Below are positions 1 to 8,856 of a stretch of 10,378 bases of DNA, piece after piece (the stretch's first letter is position 1; each line of letters opens with the position of its first letter). A program made the translations under genes and the position numbers. The notes under the pieces were generated by a model, which made no database searches, had not been told where the DNA came from, and saw nothing but the letters and a program-made list of their open reading frames with translations. The stretch spans positions 1-10,378 of the forward strand of contig USAD01000077.1 of the NCBI GenBank assembly GCA_900552415.1, written 5' to 3'. The DNA is from an uncultured Parabacteroides sp. (GTDB lineage: Bacteria; Bacteroidota; Bacteroidia; Bacteroidales; Tannerellaceae).

Positions 1-171
1 TATTCATAACCGAAATGGATATCTTAATAAGATTTTGGGCAAGTAAATCCACTCCTTTCTATAAACGATTTCAACAGGATATCATTATCATCATTTTTTT
101 TAAAAAGAAAAAGAAGAAATAATAATAATAATATGAATGGTGGATAAGTAGGAGAGGAGTTAGTAAAAATA
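1..171. other. AT-rich intergenic region downstream of porZ
   Basis: No gene can be supported here. The stretch is AT-rich, with a run of eight T followed by an A/G-rich tract (about 94-120) and a short AAT trinucleotide repeat (about 118-132). Open frames on either strand are short and look like chance. The minus-strand U-rich tail of the porZ terminator lies at the right end, about 160-171. The part near base 1 may belong to the leader or 3' end of a gene beyond the edge, but nothing seen decides this. Confidence 0.6.
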
Positions 172-196
172 AAGCCCGGTCTAGTGGACCAGGCTT
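160..196 (-). terminator. Intrinsic terminator of the rdgB-porZ transcript
   Basis: A hairpin sits 6 bases past the porZ stop codon. The plus-strand arms are AAGCC (172-176) and GGTC (178-181), pairing with GACC (187-190) and GGCTT (192-196), around a 5-base loop TAGTG and one C/A mismatch. Read on the minus strand, the stem is followed by TTATTTTTACTA, a U-rich tail as expected for Rho-independent termination. This marks the end of the porZ transcription unit. Confidence 0.85.
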
Positions 197-201
197 CAGG
201 C

Positions 202-2532
202 TTATTTGACAACGACGATCTTCGTGACAACGCTTTCTTTTCCCTCTGGCGTGGCGGCCAGGACTAGATAAACGCCACTGGCGACCCGTTCGCCCCGATT
301 TCTCCGTCTGTTCCAGGTGAGCTGTCCACCGAGTGACTTGCCCTGATAAACGAGATGACCAGCCACGTCGGTGATCTTCACGTTCGAATCGCTCATCAAT
401 CCGGTGATCGTTACTTTGTCGCCATATTGTGGACGTACAGGATTCGGATAAGCATAGACCTCTGAATAGCTTTCTGAGCCCTCTGTGGCCTCGCCCATGT
501 AAGAGATGATACCTTTATCGGTTCCGATGAAAACCTCGCCTGTGACGTCGTCTATGGCGATGCTGTTGATCACGTCCGAAAGGAGAGGGGAATTATCGGT
601 CGTGAAGTTCTCGATGGTCTCCGAGCCATCCTCACTGACAACAAAGATTCCGGCGCCCTCCGTGCCGAGCCATTTACGGTTACCGCCATCAACGGCGATT
701 GCGTTTATCTGGACATTATCCAGGAAATAACTGTTCTCGCCGTTCAGTTCACGAATAATCCGGGTACAATAGATCTGATCCGGATCATCAATCGCCCGAT
801 TAGGAACGGGACAGATAATCGGGCCACGGTTTGTACCGAGCCAGATATTTCCATTTTTATCCTCCGCCATACAGAAATAACCACTGACAGAGATCGCGTC
901 GCCATTGGCCGTGGAGAAAAGCGAGAAATGGTTGACTACATCGTCGGACGTATCGTCGATGGTTCCCTTCTCGTTAAAGACGGTAATGCCCACATTACTA
1001 CCACGTACGGTATTGATCCACTTGTCGCCTCGGGAGGTTATCAACAGTTTGTCGACAATACCTTGGTTATAGAGTGAGGAATACTTGCTTCCACTCAGTT
1101 CCGCCCAGTTGCCATTGGCCTTGAGGATCTTGACACAACTGCCTACGGCGGTATTGTTCATCCACAGGTTGCCGTCTTTGTCATAAACCAAACCGTCCAC
1201 ACGGGTATAATTCAGTGAGCTGGGATCGCTGCTGGAGATGGTTGCCAACGTACTGTTGGTTGTATTGTGCAACTTGACGAACGCATTGTCCTTGAACTCG
1301 AAGACACCTTCGCCCCAGGTGGAGACGAAATAATGGCTGGTGTCGGCCGGATCGACAGCCGCCGAAGTTACGTCAGCAAAACGGAGGCCGCTTTCTTCCG
1401 CGATTTGGCTTTCGTTGAAATTGGTCCAGACATCATCTTTCAGGACCATGAAAGTACCTGCCCGATTGTAGCGGTCGGCCCATCGTCCGCCACCGCAGAC
1501 TAACAGGCGTCCTTGTTGATAAGTCATGAAATCGTTGTAGTTCCGTTTGGGAGAATCCTCGGAGGCGATCAGGTCGGCGACCTCGATGGTTATCTTTCCC
1601 GTGCTGCTGTTGATGTTCAATCCTCGTAGTCCTAACTCGCCGGAAGCGACCCAATAGGTGTCGCCTCCTTTCAGGCAGGAGATGCCGTTTGTCGTACCTG
1701 TTCCGACATGGAGCCGTTTGCTGAGCGTGTTCGTATAAATATAGGTATTAACCGCCGTATAGGCGAACAGTTTTCCGCCCTCTACCTTCATGTCGAGCAT
1801 GTAGGTCTCCAGGCAAAGCGGTTCAATCGTGCCTTGGGTATCGAGCGTATAGACTCCTTTTCCCGAGACCAGGAGACAAAGTCGGTTGTCGAACAGGCGG
1901 ATCTGGCGGATCTGCGTCTCGTCGAACAAGTCCGTATTCAATGGATAACGGCTCCAATTATTGTAATCGAGCAGGTTATCCTCGAGTGAGGCTCTTATCA
2001 ATCCCTCGGAGGTGGCCGCGTAGATTTGTTTATCTCGGATACAGGAGGAATAGACTGTCTGGCCCATCTTGTAGGTTTCGGTGATCTCGTTCTTACTCAT
2101 GTTAATCACCATGATACCGAAATTGCCGGAGAGGTAAGCGTATTCGTTCTCAAAGTTGACACTGTTGATACTTTTGTCCTGTATGTTGGTCGCGTTGAGC
2201 AGATAGGGGAGATTATACACTCCATTTTCGCCCCAGAGGTCAATATTTCCGTTTGAATAGACGATCAACAGGGTCTTGACATTGGGATTATAGGCGATCA
2301 TGGAGATATCGTTATCGCTCAATCCGGTCTGTTTGGAATGAAACTGTACCCGTTGGTCCTCTTTCCCGTAGCTGTATAACGAGCCGTTGGCCACGGCATA
2401 GACATTATTGTCCGCCTCGGCCACGGCTGTCGTATTATAATAGGAGAGGCGGGTGATCCAGGTTCCGACACCTTGCGCTTGGGTGGCGAGGGCGATCCAA
2501 CCGACCAATAAGGTAATTAAATAGCTTCTCAT
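202..2532 (-). CDS. porZ: PorZ-type surface protein of the type IX secretion system
   Basis: This 776-residue protein resembles PorZ of Porphyromonas gingivalis, which I recall as the same length. There, PorZ sits on the cell surface and delivers anionic LPS to the sortase PorU, which attaches it to type IX cargo. Residues 1-19 form a Sec signal peptide, with likely cleavage TQA|Q20. Residues 23 to about 680 carry beta-propeller blade motifs, for example [13 protein letters not shown] (71-83), GNLWMNN (454-460), [10 protein letters not shown] (561-570), [10 protein letters not shown] (620-629) and VFIGTDKGI (667-675). Residues about 690-776 form a type-A sorting-like C-terminal domain, with YPNPV (695-699), a VKITDVAG strand (718-725), SGVYLV (752-757) and a final KIVVVK. 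The start ATG overlaps the rdgB stop (ATGA), suggesting translational coupling, and a terminator follows the gene. The assignment is by recognition of the protein. A generic two-component-regulator-type propeller protein is the alternative, less likely given the sorting domain and the length. Confidence 0.85.
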   Translation of the reverse strand: MRSYLITLLVGWIALATQAQGVGTWITRLSYYNTTAVAEADNNVYAVANGSLYSYGKEDQRVQFHSKQTGLSDNDISMIAYNPNVKTLLIVYSNGNIDLWGENGVYNLPYLLNATNIQDKSINSVNFENEYAYLSGNFGIMVINMSKNEITETYKMGQTVYSSCIRDKQIYAATSEGLIRASLEDNLLDYNNWSRYPLNTDLFDETQIRQIRLFDNRLCLLVSGKGVYTLDTQGTIEPLCLETYMLDMKVEGGKLFAYTAVNTYIYTNTLSKRLHVGTGTTNGISCLKGGDTYWVASGELGLRGLNINSSTGKITIEVADLIASEDSPKRNYNDFMTYQQGRLLVCGGGRWADRYNRAGTFMVLKDDVWTNFNESQIAEESGLRFADVTSAAVDPADTSHYFVSTWGEGVFEFKDNAFVKLHNTTNSTLATISSSDPSSLNYTRVDGLVYDKDGNLWMNNTAVGSCVKILKANGNWAELSGSKYSSLYNQGIVDKLLITSRGDKWINTVRGSNVGITVFNEKGTIDDTSDDVVNHFSLFSTANGDAISVSGYFCMAEDKNGNIWLGTNRGPIICPVPNRAIDDPDQIYCTRIIRELNGENSYFLDNVQINAIAVDGGNRKWLGTEGAGIFVVSEDGSETIENFTTDNSPLLSDVINSIAIDDVTGEVFIGTDKGIISYMGEATEGSESYSEVYAYPNPVRPQYGDKVTITGLMSDSNVKITDVAGHLVYQGKSLGGQLTWNRRRNRGERVASGVYLVLAATPEGKESVVTKIVVVK

Positions 2533-3122
2533 GACTCTTGTTTTGGAATATTGGATAAGAATTCGGCCAACTTGTGAGTCGCCATGGCCCGGTGGCTGAT
2601 CCGGTTCTTGATGTCGTCGCCCAATTCGGCGAAGGTCTGGTTGTAGCCGTCGGGAACGAAGATCGGGTCGTAACCAAATCCGGCGGAACCCTTTTTCTCC
2701 TCAATGATATGGCCATTGACAATACCCTCGAACAGGTATTCCTTTCCGTCGAGTATTAAGGCGATGACCGTACGAAAACGGGCCTTGCGGTTGCTTTCTC
2801 CCTCAAGAGCAACCAGCAGCTTACGCATATTGGCTTCCGAGTCGTGTCCTGGTCCGGCATAACGGGCGGAATAGACGCTCGGTGCGCCATTGAGGGCTTC
2901 TACCTCAAGTCCCGTGTCGTCGGCAAAACAATCGGTTTGGAAATGCGTATGGATATAACGGGCCTTTTGGAGCGCGTTGCCCTCGAGCGTGTCGGCCGTC
3001 TCGGGTATCTCGTCGTGACATTGAATATCAGAGAGGCTGACGATCTCTACTTGTCCGGAGGTGATTTTCCGGACCTCATCCAGTTTATGCTTATTGTTTG
3101 TAGCGAATACGAGTGTTCTCAT
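2529..3122 (-). CDS. rdgB: XTP/dITP diphosphatase (RdgB/HAM1 family)
   Basis: A 197-residue cytosolic enzyme, full length for the family. It hydrolyses non-canonical purine triphosphates (XTP, dITP, ITP) to monophosphate and pyrophosphate, keeping deaminated bases out of DNA and RNA. The family motifs occur in order: [12 protein letters not shown] at 6-17 (phosphate and substrate binding), [14 protein letters not shown] at 41-54, [11 protein letters not shown] at 67-77 with D68/D69 (D69 aligns with the catalytic base of E. coli RdgB), [12 protein letters not shown] at 79-90, [10 protein letters not shown] at 148-157, and [10 protein letters not shown] at 172-181. No key residue is missing. 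The stop codon overlaps the porZ ATG by four bases, so porZ is probably translated by reinitiation. The leader is AT-rich and contains the palindrome at 3151-3163; no convincing promoter was found. Confidence 0.97.
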   Translation of the reverse strand: MRTLVFATNNKHKLDEVRKITSGQVEIVSLSDIQCHDEIPETADTLEGNALQKARYIHTHFQTDCFADDTGLEVEALNGAPSVYSARYAGPGHDSEANMRKLLVALEGESNRKARFRTVIALILDGKEYLFEGIVNGHIIEEKKGSAGFGYDPIFVPDGYNQTFAELGDDIKNRISHRAMATHKLAEFLSNIPKQES

Positions 3123-3238
3123 TATTATATTGTATAAGAATTTATTTATTGACTCTAGGAGTCAAACGGTTTATTGTCCCTGTTTATTGTGAATCTGTTG
3201 TTTTTATCGTTTTCACCTTTGCCGGAAGGAGGCGAAAC
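3123..3238. other. rdgB leader region
   Basis: These 116 bases lie between the tandem repeat array and the rdgB start, and are AT-rich next to the gene. On the minus strand a possible -33 TTTG (3163-3166) lies 18 bases from TAAATTCT (3137-3144), a poor match to the Bacteroidetes -7 box TAnnTTTG. It would leave a leader of only a few bases. I do not call it a promoter with confidence, but the terminator behind yitT implies that rdgB has its own start point around here. Confidence 0.35.
3151..3163. repeat. Perfect 13-base inverted repeat in the rdgB leader
   Basis: GACTC-TAG-GAGTC: 5-base arms around a 3-base centre, located 29-41 bases upstream of the rdgB start. It could be an operator half-site pair or a small leader hairpin. 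It is short enough to arise by chance, so its function is undetermined. Confidence 0.5.
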
Positions 3239-3375
3239 CTGGAGAAAAGTTCTCTAGCCAATTTTAACGCTCGTTTTGCCTGGAGAAAAGTTCTCCGGCC
3301 AATTTTGACGCTCGTTTGGTCTGGAGAAAAGTTCTCTGGCCAATTTTAACGCTCGTTTGGTCTGGAGAAAAGTTC
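3239..3375. repeat. 41-base tandem repeat array, 3 full copies and 14 bases of a fourth
   Basis: The copies begin at 3239, 3280, 3321 and 3362, an exact 41-base period. Each begins CTGGAGAAAAGTTCTC, continues with a GCCAATTTT block, then ACGCTCG and a T/G-rich end. Copies 1 and 3 differ at three positions; copies 2 and 3 differ at two. The fourth copy stops after 14 bases, where the yitT terminator stem begins. Every unit contains GGAGAA-AAG-TTCTC[CT], a 6-base inverted repeat that is perfect in copy 2, followed in copy 3 by a TGGCCA palindrome. Because 41 is not a multiple of 3, the reading frame changes from copy to copy, so the array is not coding. There are no variable spacers, so it is not a CRISPR. 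Its role is unknown. Confidence 0.95.
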
Positions 3376-3408
3376 AAAAGCCCCGCCGGAACTCCGGTGA
3401 GGCTTTTG
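3375..3408 (-). terminator. Intrinsic terminator of the leuS-yitT transcript
   Basis: A long hairpin lies about 46 bases past the yitT stop. The plus-strand arms are CAAAAGCC (3375-3382) and CGCCGG (3384-3389), pairing with CCGGTG (3394-3399) and GGCTTTTG (3401-3408), with a 4-base loop AACT, one C/A mismatch and one G-T pair. Read on the minus strand, the GC core runs into CTTTTG and then AACTTTTC, giving a U-rich 3' side. The A and T tracts on both flanks mean it could also stop plus-strand transcription. It separates leuS-yitT from rdgB-porZ. Confidence 0.85.
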
Positions 3409-3454
3409 AAAAGCTCTTTTGTCATTACGGCAAATTGGTGAGACGACAGAAAAG
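3409..3454. other. yitT 3' untranslated spacer
   Basis: A short stretch between the yitT stop codon and the hairpin. No gene or further structure is seen. Confidence 0.5.
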
Positions 3455-4333
3455 TTATGTCTTGATCTGGTCGAATCCCTCGCCATAGACACCTTGCACG
3501 ATACTCTGCGAGATGAAAGCGTCGCGGTCGATGTGCTTGACCAACCGGAAGATGTTTCCGGATTCCGACTTGCGGGCCAGGAGCACAACCACCTTGACCG
3601 GCTTCTTGGAATAGCCACCTACACCATCAAGAATGGTACATCCTCGTCCTAAGTCCCGGATGATCGCCTCTGCGATCTCGTCGTATTTGAGCGAGAAGAT
3701 CAGGAACTGGACCGATTGCCGGTTGGCGTTCAACACCATATCGAGGACATAGTTGCTGACCGCCATCTCCACGAAACCGAATACGATCTTCTCTACGTTG
3801 TGGAAAATCACGAACGAGGAGCTGATGATGATAAAATCACAGAACAACAGGATCCGACCGATCGAGATGTTCTTGTATTTGTTGATCACCGCGCCGATGA
3901 TATCGGTACCGCCCGTGCTTCCGTTGGCCGAGAAGACCAATCCCAAACCCGCTCCGCACAAGAAACCACCGATGATAATCGACATGAAAGGCTCGTCGTG
4001 CAATAAAGGATCGCCATGGAACAGCCATTCGAAAAACGAGAGGGAGGCCGATAGCGAGAAGACGCCGAAGATTGTCTTGATCAGGAATTTGACACCCAAT
4101 ATCTTCAGGGCGACAATCAAGAGGGCGACATTGATCACGAAATAGGAGACAGAGACGGGAATCAATCCGTTGGTCGCGAAGAAGATCAACGCGCAGATAC
4201 CGCTCACGCCGCCTGTCACGATTTCGTTTGAGAGGATAAAGGCATTGAAGCCGAATCCATACAAGATGGTTCCGAGCAGGATCATCAGGTAATCCTGCAC
4301 GGAAAAGTAGATTTTTGTCAATCGGCGGTTCAT
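3455..4333 (-). CDS. YitT-family membrane protein with C-terminal DUF2179 domain
   Basis: A 292-residue integral membrane protein of the YitT family, the usual length. The biochemical function of the family is not settled. The N-terminal part has about five or six hydrophobic segments, roughly 14-36, 43-60, 62-80, 85-102, 117-136 and 160-178. Family signatures include [12 protein letters not shown] (35-46) and [17 protein letters not shown] (137-153). Residues about 208-287 are a soluble DUF2179 domain, with [12 protein letters not shown] at 231-242 and the [13 protein letters not shown] end at 275-287; this small domain is thought to be ligand-binding by analogy with PII-like folds. The ATG overlaps the leuS stop as ATGA, so translation is probably coupled to leuS. 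A strong hairpin terminator follows. The family call is firm; substrate and role are unknown. Confidence 0.93.
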   Translation of the reverse strand: MNRRLTKIYFSVQDYLMILLGTILYGFGFNAFILSNEIVTGGVSGICALIFFATNGLIPVSVSYFVINVALLIVALKILGVKFLIKTIFGVFSLSASLSFFEWLFHGDPLLHDEPFMSIIIGGFLCGAGLGLVFSANGSTGGTDIIGAVINKYKNISIGRILLFCDFIIISSSFVIFHNVEKIVFGFVEMAVSNYVLDMVLNANRQSVQFLIFSLKYDEIAEAIIRDLGRGCTILDGVGGYSKKPVKVVVLLARKSESGNIFRLVKHIDRDAFISQSIVQGVYGEGFDQIKT

Positions 4334-7170
4334 CCCACAACGATATTAACAATTTTACCCGGGACGACGATGACCTTGCGGACCGTCTTTCCCTCCAGCC
4401 ATTTCGCTGAGTTCTCGTGAGTCAGGGCCGCCTTCTCTGCGTCCTCGCGTGAGATGTCTGCCGGCAATTCCAGGTTGTAACGGGCCTTGCCATTGAATGA
4501 GATCGCGTAGACAACCGATTTCTCCTTCAGGTATTCCTCATTATATGCGGGCCATGGAGCGTCGCAAACTGTCGTGTCGTGTCCCATCTGGTGCCACAAC
4601 TCCTCGGCGATGTGTGGAGCGAATGGTGCCAGCAAGATGATCAGCGGCTCAAGGATCGCCCGCTTGTTGCATTTCAGGCCGGTCAACTCGTTGACGCAGA
4701 TCATGAACGCGCTGATAGAGGTATTGTAAGAGAAATGCTCGATGTCGAACGTCACCTTCTTGATCAATTTATGCAACGACTTCAGCTCGTCGGCGTTCGG
4801 CTCGTTTCCGGAGATCTGGATCGCCTCCTTATTGCCGAAATAGAGGCTCCACAACTTCTTCAAGAAACGGTGTACGCCATCGATACCATTCGTATCCCAC
4901 GGTTTGGATTGCTCCAACGGGCCGAGGAACATCTCATAGAGACGAAGCGTGTCGGCACCATATTTATCGACGATCATATCCGGGTTCACCACGTTGAACA
5001 TGGACTTGGACATTTTCTCGATCGCCCAACCGCAGATATACTTTCCGTTCTCGAGGATAAACTCCGCGTCGTTATATTCCGGACGCCATTGCTTGAAAGC
5101 CTCCAGGTCAAGAATATCGTTGGAGACAATGTTTACGTCCACATGAATCGGTGTTACCTCGTATTGGTCTCTCAAATTGTAAGAGACAAAAGTATTGGTA
5201 TCCTTGATACGATAAACGAAGTTCGAGCGGCCCTGGATCATACCTTGGTTGATCAATTTCTTGAACGGCTCCTCCTCGCATACCAAACCGAGGTCGAACA
5301 GGAACTTGTTCCAGAAACGGCTATAGATCAGGTGGCCCGTAGCGTGCTCCGTACCGCCGATATACAGATCGACATTACGCCAGTACTCGTCAACTTGCTT
5401 GTCCACTAAAGCCTCATGGTTGTGTGGATCCATATAACGCAGGTAGTAAGCCGATGATCCAGCGAAGCCCGGCATCGTGCACAACTCCAATGGGAAGACG
5501 GTCTTGCGGTCGATCTTGGAAACCTCTACAACCTGTTGGTTAACGGTGTCCCAAGCCCATTTTGTCGCGTGGCCCAATGGCGGCTCGCCCGTCTCGGTCG
5601 GCAAGAACTTATCAACTTCCGGCAAGAGAAGCGGCAGGCAGCTTTCGGGCAACATCTGTGGCATACCGTTCGCGTCGTAATAGACAGGGAAGGGCTCGCC
5701 CCAATAACGCTGGCGGCTGAAGATAGCGTCGCGCAGACGATAGTTGACCTTTACACGGCCTAAATGATGCTCTTTTACATATTTCTTGGTAGCGGCGATC
5801 GCCTCCTTGATGGTCAGGCCATTTAATGAGAGATCGCAATAGGGTGTAGCGCCGGCTTTAGGCGAGTTACAAACGATACCCTCTTTCGCGTCGAAGCTCT
5901 CCTCGCTGACATCGCAACCCTCCACCAACGGACGGATCTCCAATCCGAAATGCTTGGCGAAAGCGTAGTCGCGGCTATCGTGTGCCGGAACCGCCATGAT
6001 CGCGCCTGTTCCATAACCGGCCAATACATAGTCGCTGATCCAGATGGGCACCGCTTCGCCCGTGAAAGGATTGACGGCATAAGAACCACTGAAGACACCC
6101 GTTACCGAACGATCGGCGATACGCTCACGCTCTGTGCGCTTGCGGGTCCGCTCCAGGTAAGCCTCGACATCCGCCTTTTGCTCTGCCGTAGTCAGTTGGG
6201 GTACCAATTCGCTCTCCGGAGCCAATACCATGAAGGTGACACCAAACATCGTATCGGCACGGGTCGTGAAGATGGTGAATTCCATATCGCTGTCCTTGAC
6301 CTTGAAACGAACTTCTGTTCCCTCGCTACGGCCGATCCAGTTCCGCTGGGTCTCTTTCAGGGAGTCGGTCCAGTCGATCGTCTCCAGGCCATCCAGCAGG
6401 CGTTGGGCATAAGCGGAAACACGCAAGCACCATTGGCGCATCACTTTTTGCTCAACCGGATAACCGCCACGAACCGAGACACCGTTGACCACCTCATCGT
6501 TGGCCAATACCGTTCCCAGTTGCGGACACCAGTTAACCATCGTATCGCCCAGGTAAGCGATGCGGTAGTTCATCAAGGTCTCCTCTTTCTCCTTCTCGCT
6601 CTTCGCTTTCCACTCATCCGCGGTGAAGCTTAACTCCTCGCTGCAAGCGACGTTCAATCCCTCCGTACCGTTCTTTTCGAAGGCGGCGACCAGCTCGCTG
6701 ATGGGGCGGGCCTGCTTCTTGTCGTTGTCGTAATAGCTCTTGAACATCTGGATGAAGGCCCATTGGGTCCAATGGTAATATTCCGGATCACAAGTGCGCA
6801 GCTCGCGGCTCCAGTCGTAGCAGAAACCGATCTTGTCGAGCTGCTCGCGATAGCGGGCAATGTTGTTTCTGGTCGTCACCTCCGGGTGTTGCCCCGTCTG
6901 GATGGCGTATTGTTCGGCGGGCAGTCCATAAGCGTCGTAACCCATGGGATGCAACACGTTAAAGCCGTTCAGCCGTTTATAGCGTGAATAGATATCCGAG
7001 GCGATATAACCGAGCGGGTGGCCGACATGCAATCCCGCGCCGGAAGGGTAGGGGAACATATCCAATACATAGTATTTTGGTTTATTAGGGTTTACTTCCA
7101 CCTGATAAACCTTGTTGGCAACCCAGTACTCGTGCCATTTTTTCTCAATCTCTCTGAAATTATATTCCAT
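4330..7170 (-). CDS. leuS: Leucyl-tRNA synthetase
   Basis: A 946-residue class I synthetase that charges tRNA-Leu with leucine in the cytosol. The HIGH-type motif is HVGH (48-51), after [10 protein letters not shown]. The CP1 editing domain carries the threonine-rich motif TTRADT (302-307; E. coli has TTRPDT) and [18 protein letters not shown] (387-404), whose D398 matches the editing aspartate. KMSKS is intact at 719-723. The anticodon-binding domain includes [16 protein letters not shown] (848-863), and the protein ends in a small C-terminal domain with [15 protein letters not shown]. It is about 85 residues longer than the 860-residue E. coli enzyme. Extra length is apparent around 148-200 and in the leucine-specific insert before KMSKS (about 650-712), which I judge typical of Bacteroidetes LeuRS. 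The start [16 protein letters not shown] is the usual N-terminus. A TACCTTTG promoter box lies 42-49 bases upstream. Confidence 0.99.
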   Translation of the reverse strand: MEYNFREIEKKWHEYWVANKVYQVEVNPNKPKYYVLDMFPYPSGAGLHVGHPLGYIASDIYSRYKRLNGFNVLHPMGYDAYGLPAEQYAIQTGQHPEVTTRNNIARYREQLDKIGFCYDWSRELRTCDPEYYHWTQWAFIQMFKSYYDNDKKQARPISELVAAFEKNGTEGLNVACSEELSFTADEWKAKSEKEKEETLMNYRIAYLGDTMVNWCPQLGTVLANDEVVNGVSVRGGYPVEQKVMRQWCLRVSAYAQRLLDGLETIDWTDSLKETQRNWIGRSEGTEVRFKVKDSDMEFTIFTTRADTMFGVTFMVLAPESELVPQLTTAEQKADVEAYLERTRKRTERERIADRSVTGVFSGSYAVNPFTGEAVPIWISDYVLAGYGTGAIMAVPAHDSRDYAFAKHFGLEIRPLVEGCDVSEESFDAKEGIVCNSPKAGATPYCDLSLNGLTIKEAIAATKKYVKEHHLGRVKVNYRLRDAIFSRQRYWGEPFPVYYDANGMPQMLPESCLPLLLPEVDKFLPTETGEPPLGHATKWAWDTVNQQVVEVSKIDRKTVFPLELCTMPGFAGSSAYYLRYMDPHNHEALVDKQVDEYWRNVDLYIGGTEHATGHLIYSRFWNKFLFDLGLVCEEEPFKKLINQGMIQGRSNFVYRIKDTNTFVSYNLRDQYEVTPIHVDVNIVSNDILDLEAFKQWRPEYNDAEFILENGKYICGWAIEKMSKSMFNVVNPDMIVDKYGADTLRLYEMFLGPLEQSKPWDTNGIDGVHRFLKKLWSLYFGNKEAIQISGNEPNADELKSLHKLIKKVTFDIEHFSYNTSISAFMICVNELTGLKCNKRAILEPLIILLAPFAPHIAEELWHQMGHDTTVCDAPWPAYNEEYLKEKSVVYAISFNGKARYNLELPADISREDAEKAALTHENSAKWLEGKTVRKVIVVPGKIVNIVVG

Positions 7171-7211
7171 GACTCTTCTGATTATGATCTAATGATTTCA
7201 TTCTAAAGCCA

Positions 7212-7219
7212 CAAAGGTA
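7212..7219 (-). promoter_or_regulatory. Promoter -7 box of leuS-yitT
   Basis: On the minus strand these bases read TACCTTTG, a perfect match to the Bacteroidetes -7 consensus TAnnTTTG. The expected -33 TTG is only CTG (7240-7242), 20 bases upstream. Transcription would start near 7205, giving a leader of about 35 nucleotides to the leuS ATG. Confidence 0.65.
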
Positions 7220-7230
7220 GTTATTTTCTG

Positions 7231-7261
7231 TTGTTCTCGCAGCATATCTTTTTTATCTTCG
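7231..7261 (+). promoter_or_regulatory. Candidate promoter of the AAA-ATPase gene pair
   Basis: TTG at 7231-7233 is followed 20 bases later by TATCTTCG (7254-7261), one mismatch from the Bacteroidetes -7 box TAnnTTTG, with the usual spacing. Transcription would start near 7268, leaving about 26 leader bases before the ATG at 7294. The box lies back-to-back with the leuS promoter, so the two starts share about 50 bases. The start codon has no clear purine-rich ribosome binding site, which is common in this phylum. Confidence 0.45.
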
Positions 7262-7293
7262 CGTAAAGAGATCGAATTAAACAAACGAGCGCT

Positions 7294-8847
7294 ATGAGTC
7301 CACGATTATATCCTATCGGTATCCAGAATTTCGAGAGCCTTCGTAAGGATGGCTATCTTTATATTGACAAGACTGCCCTGATCCACCAAATGGTGACAAC
7401 GGGACGTTATTATTTCCTGAGCCGCCCTCGCCGTTTTGGCAAGAGCCTGCTGATCTCTACGGTAGAGGCCTATTTCCAGGGGAAGAAGGAGCTGTTCGAG
7501 GGGTTGGCGATGGCCTCCCTCGAGAAGGAATGGCTGGAGCATCCGATCTTCCATTTGGACCTGAATATCTCCAAATACGCTTCCACGACTGATCTGGTGG
7601 ATATATTGAACCGGAACGTCACCGCTTGGGAGGACCTTTATGGTAGCGATCCCGCGGAGCGGAGCCTGCCGCTCCGGTTCGCTGGCGTTATCCAGCGGGC
7701 TTATAAACAGACGGGGCGCCGGGTGGTGATCCTGGTCGACGAGTATGACAAGCCGCTCTTGCAGACCCTTCATGATGAGGATCTTCAAGGCGAGATGCGC
7801 TCGATCCTGAAACCCTTCTATGGGGTGCTGAAGACGATGGACGGTTGCATCCGTTTCGCCTTGTTGACGGGTGTGACGAAGTTCGGGAAGGTGAGCGTCT
7901 TTAGCGATCTCAATAATCTGGAAGACATTTCTATGGATGAGCGTTACGTGACGATCTGCGGGATTACCGAGGCGGAGATCATGGGGCAGTTGATGGAGGA
8001 TGTTCAAAACCTGGCGACAAACCAGGGATTAACCGTAGAGGCGGCATCTCAGGAATTGAAGGAGCGTTACGACGGTTACCACTTCGTGGAAAACACGATC
8101 GGTATTTACAACCCTTTCAGTCTGTTGAATACCTTCGCCAAACGGAAATTCGGCGACTATTGGTTCGAGACGGGTACACCGACCTATCTGGTGGAGCTGC
8201 TGAAACGGACGAAATATAACCTTTATAATATGGCGCACACGGAGACCAGCGCAAGCGTCCTGAACAGCATCGACGCCGCCTCTTACAATCCCATTCCGGT
8301 GATCTATCAGAGCGGTTATTTGACAATTAAGGCCTACGATCCGGAATTTGGACTCTATACGTTGGGCTTCCCGAACCGAGAGGTAGAAGAGGGGTTTGTC
8401 AAATACCTGTTGCCCTATTATACCTCGGTCAACAGGGTGGATACCGCTTTCGAGATCCAACGTTTTGTGCGTGAGGTCCGTCAGGGCGACGTGGACGCCT
8501 TCCTCGAGCGTCTCCAGTCCTTCTTCGCGGATACGCCCTATGAGCTGGCCCGCGACCTGGAGCTGCATTACCAGAATGTGCTGTTTATCGTCTTCCGTCT
8601 GGTGGGGCTGTATACGCAGGTGGAATATCATACGAACCGGGGCCGGATCGATTTGGTCTTGAAGACAGACCGCTACATTTATATTATGGAGTTCAAGCTG
8701 GACGGCACGGCGGAGGAGGCCTTGCGGCAGATCGAGGAAAAGGGTTACGCCGATCCTTTCGCCCACGACGGGCGGGAGGTGATCAAGGTCGGGGTCAATT
8801 TTTCATCGGCGGTCCGGAATATTGAGCGGTGGATCGTGGTTAAATAA
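7294..8847 (+). CDS. AAA-ATPase-like protein with C-terminal PD-(D/E)XK nuclease domain
   Basis: A 517-residue protein of the type annotated as AAA-ATPase-like (PF09820) plus PDDEXK_9 (PF08011, formerly DUF1703), present in many copies in Bacteroidetes genomes and of unproven function. It opens with PIGIQNFESLRKDGYLYIDKT (7-27), the usual start of the family. The P-loop is RPRRFGKS (44-51), lacking the first glycine of GxxxxGK[ST] as I recall for this family. Walker B is VVILVDEYD (144-152), and a sensor-like LLTGVTKF lies at 190-197. The C-terminal nuclease fold shows RIDLV (451-455, D453), then MEFK (465-468, E466 and K468) and a following Q479, which fits D-ExK-Q catalysis. All core residues are intact, so it is probably active. 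The next gene starts 9 bases after the stop, in the same direction. Cytosolic location is expected; no signal peptide is seen. Confidence 0.92.
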   Translation: MSPRLYPIGIQNFESLRKDGYLYIDKTALIHQMVTTGRYYFLSRPRRFGKSLLISTVEAYFQGKKELFEGLAMASLEKEWLEHPIFHLDLNISKYASTTDLVDILNRNVTAWEDLYGSDPAERSLPLRFAGVIQRAYKQTGRRVVILVDEYDKPLLQTLHDEDLQGEMRSILKPFYGVLKTMDGCIRFALLTGVTKFGKVSVFSDLNNLEDISMDERYVTICGITEAEIMGQLMEDVQNLATNQGLTVEAASQELKERYDGYHFVENTIGIYNPFSLLNTFAKRKFGDYWFETGTPTYLVELLKRTKYNLYNMAHTETSASVLNSIDAASYNPIPVIYQSGYLTIKAYDPEFGLYTLGFPNREVEEGFVKYLLPYYTSVNRVDTAFEIQRFVREVRQGDVDAFLERLQSFFADTPYELARDLELHYQNVLFIVFRLVGLYTQVEYHTNRGRIDLVLKTDRYIYIMEFKLDGTAEEALRQIEEKGYADPFAHDGREVIKVGVNFSSAVRNIERWIVVK

Positions 8848-8856
8848 ATCGGGACG

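Noticed and set aside
3214..3221. Plus-strand CACCTTTG resembling a -7 promoter box
   Set aside because: It lacks the leading T, no -33 element was established, and no plus-strand gene follows.
3113..3349. A 78-codon open frame on the plus strand running through the repeat array
   Set aside because: The 41-base period changes reading frame at each copy, the peptide resembles nothing recognisable, and its start overlaps the rdgB start in antisense.
3239..3375. CRISPR array
   Set aside because: The repeats abut directly with no variable spacers, and no cas gene is in the window.
3753..4145. A 130-codon plus-strand open frame
   Set aside because: It is antisense to the membrane part of the YitT protein and shows no domain or start signal.
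4579..5409. A 276-codon open frame on the plus strand
   Set aside because: It lies wholly antisense to leuS, whose motifs are intact in the other frame; the length reflects codon bias of leuS.
7283..7292. CAAACGAGCG before the nuclease gene, also present on the minus strand of the 41-base repeat
   Set aside because: A 10-base match between intergenic stretches is likely by chance, and the flanks do not match.
7306..8766. Two minus-strand open frames (7306-8007 and 8029-8766)
   Set aside because: Both are antisense to the AAA-ATPase/nuclease gene, which has clear family motifs throughout; the antisense peptides are low-complexity shadows.
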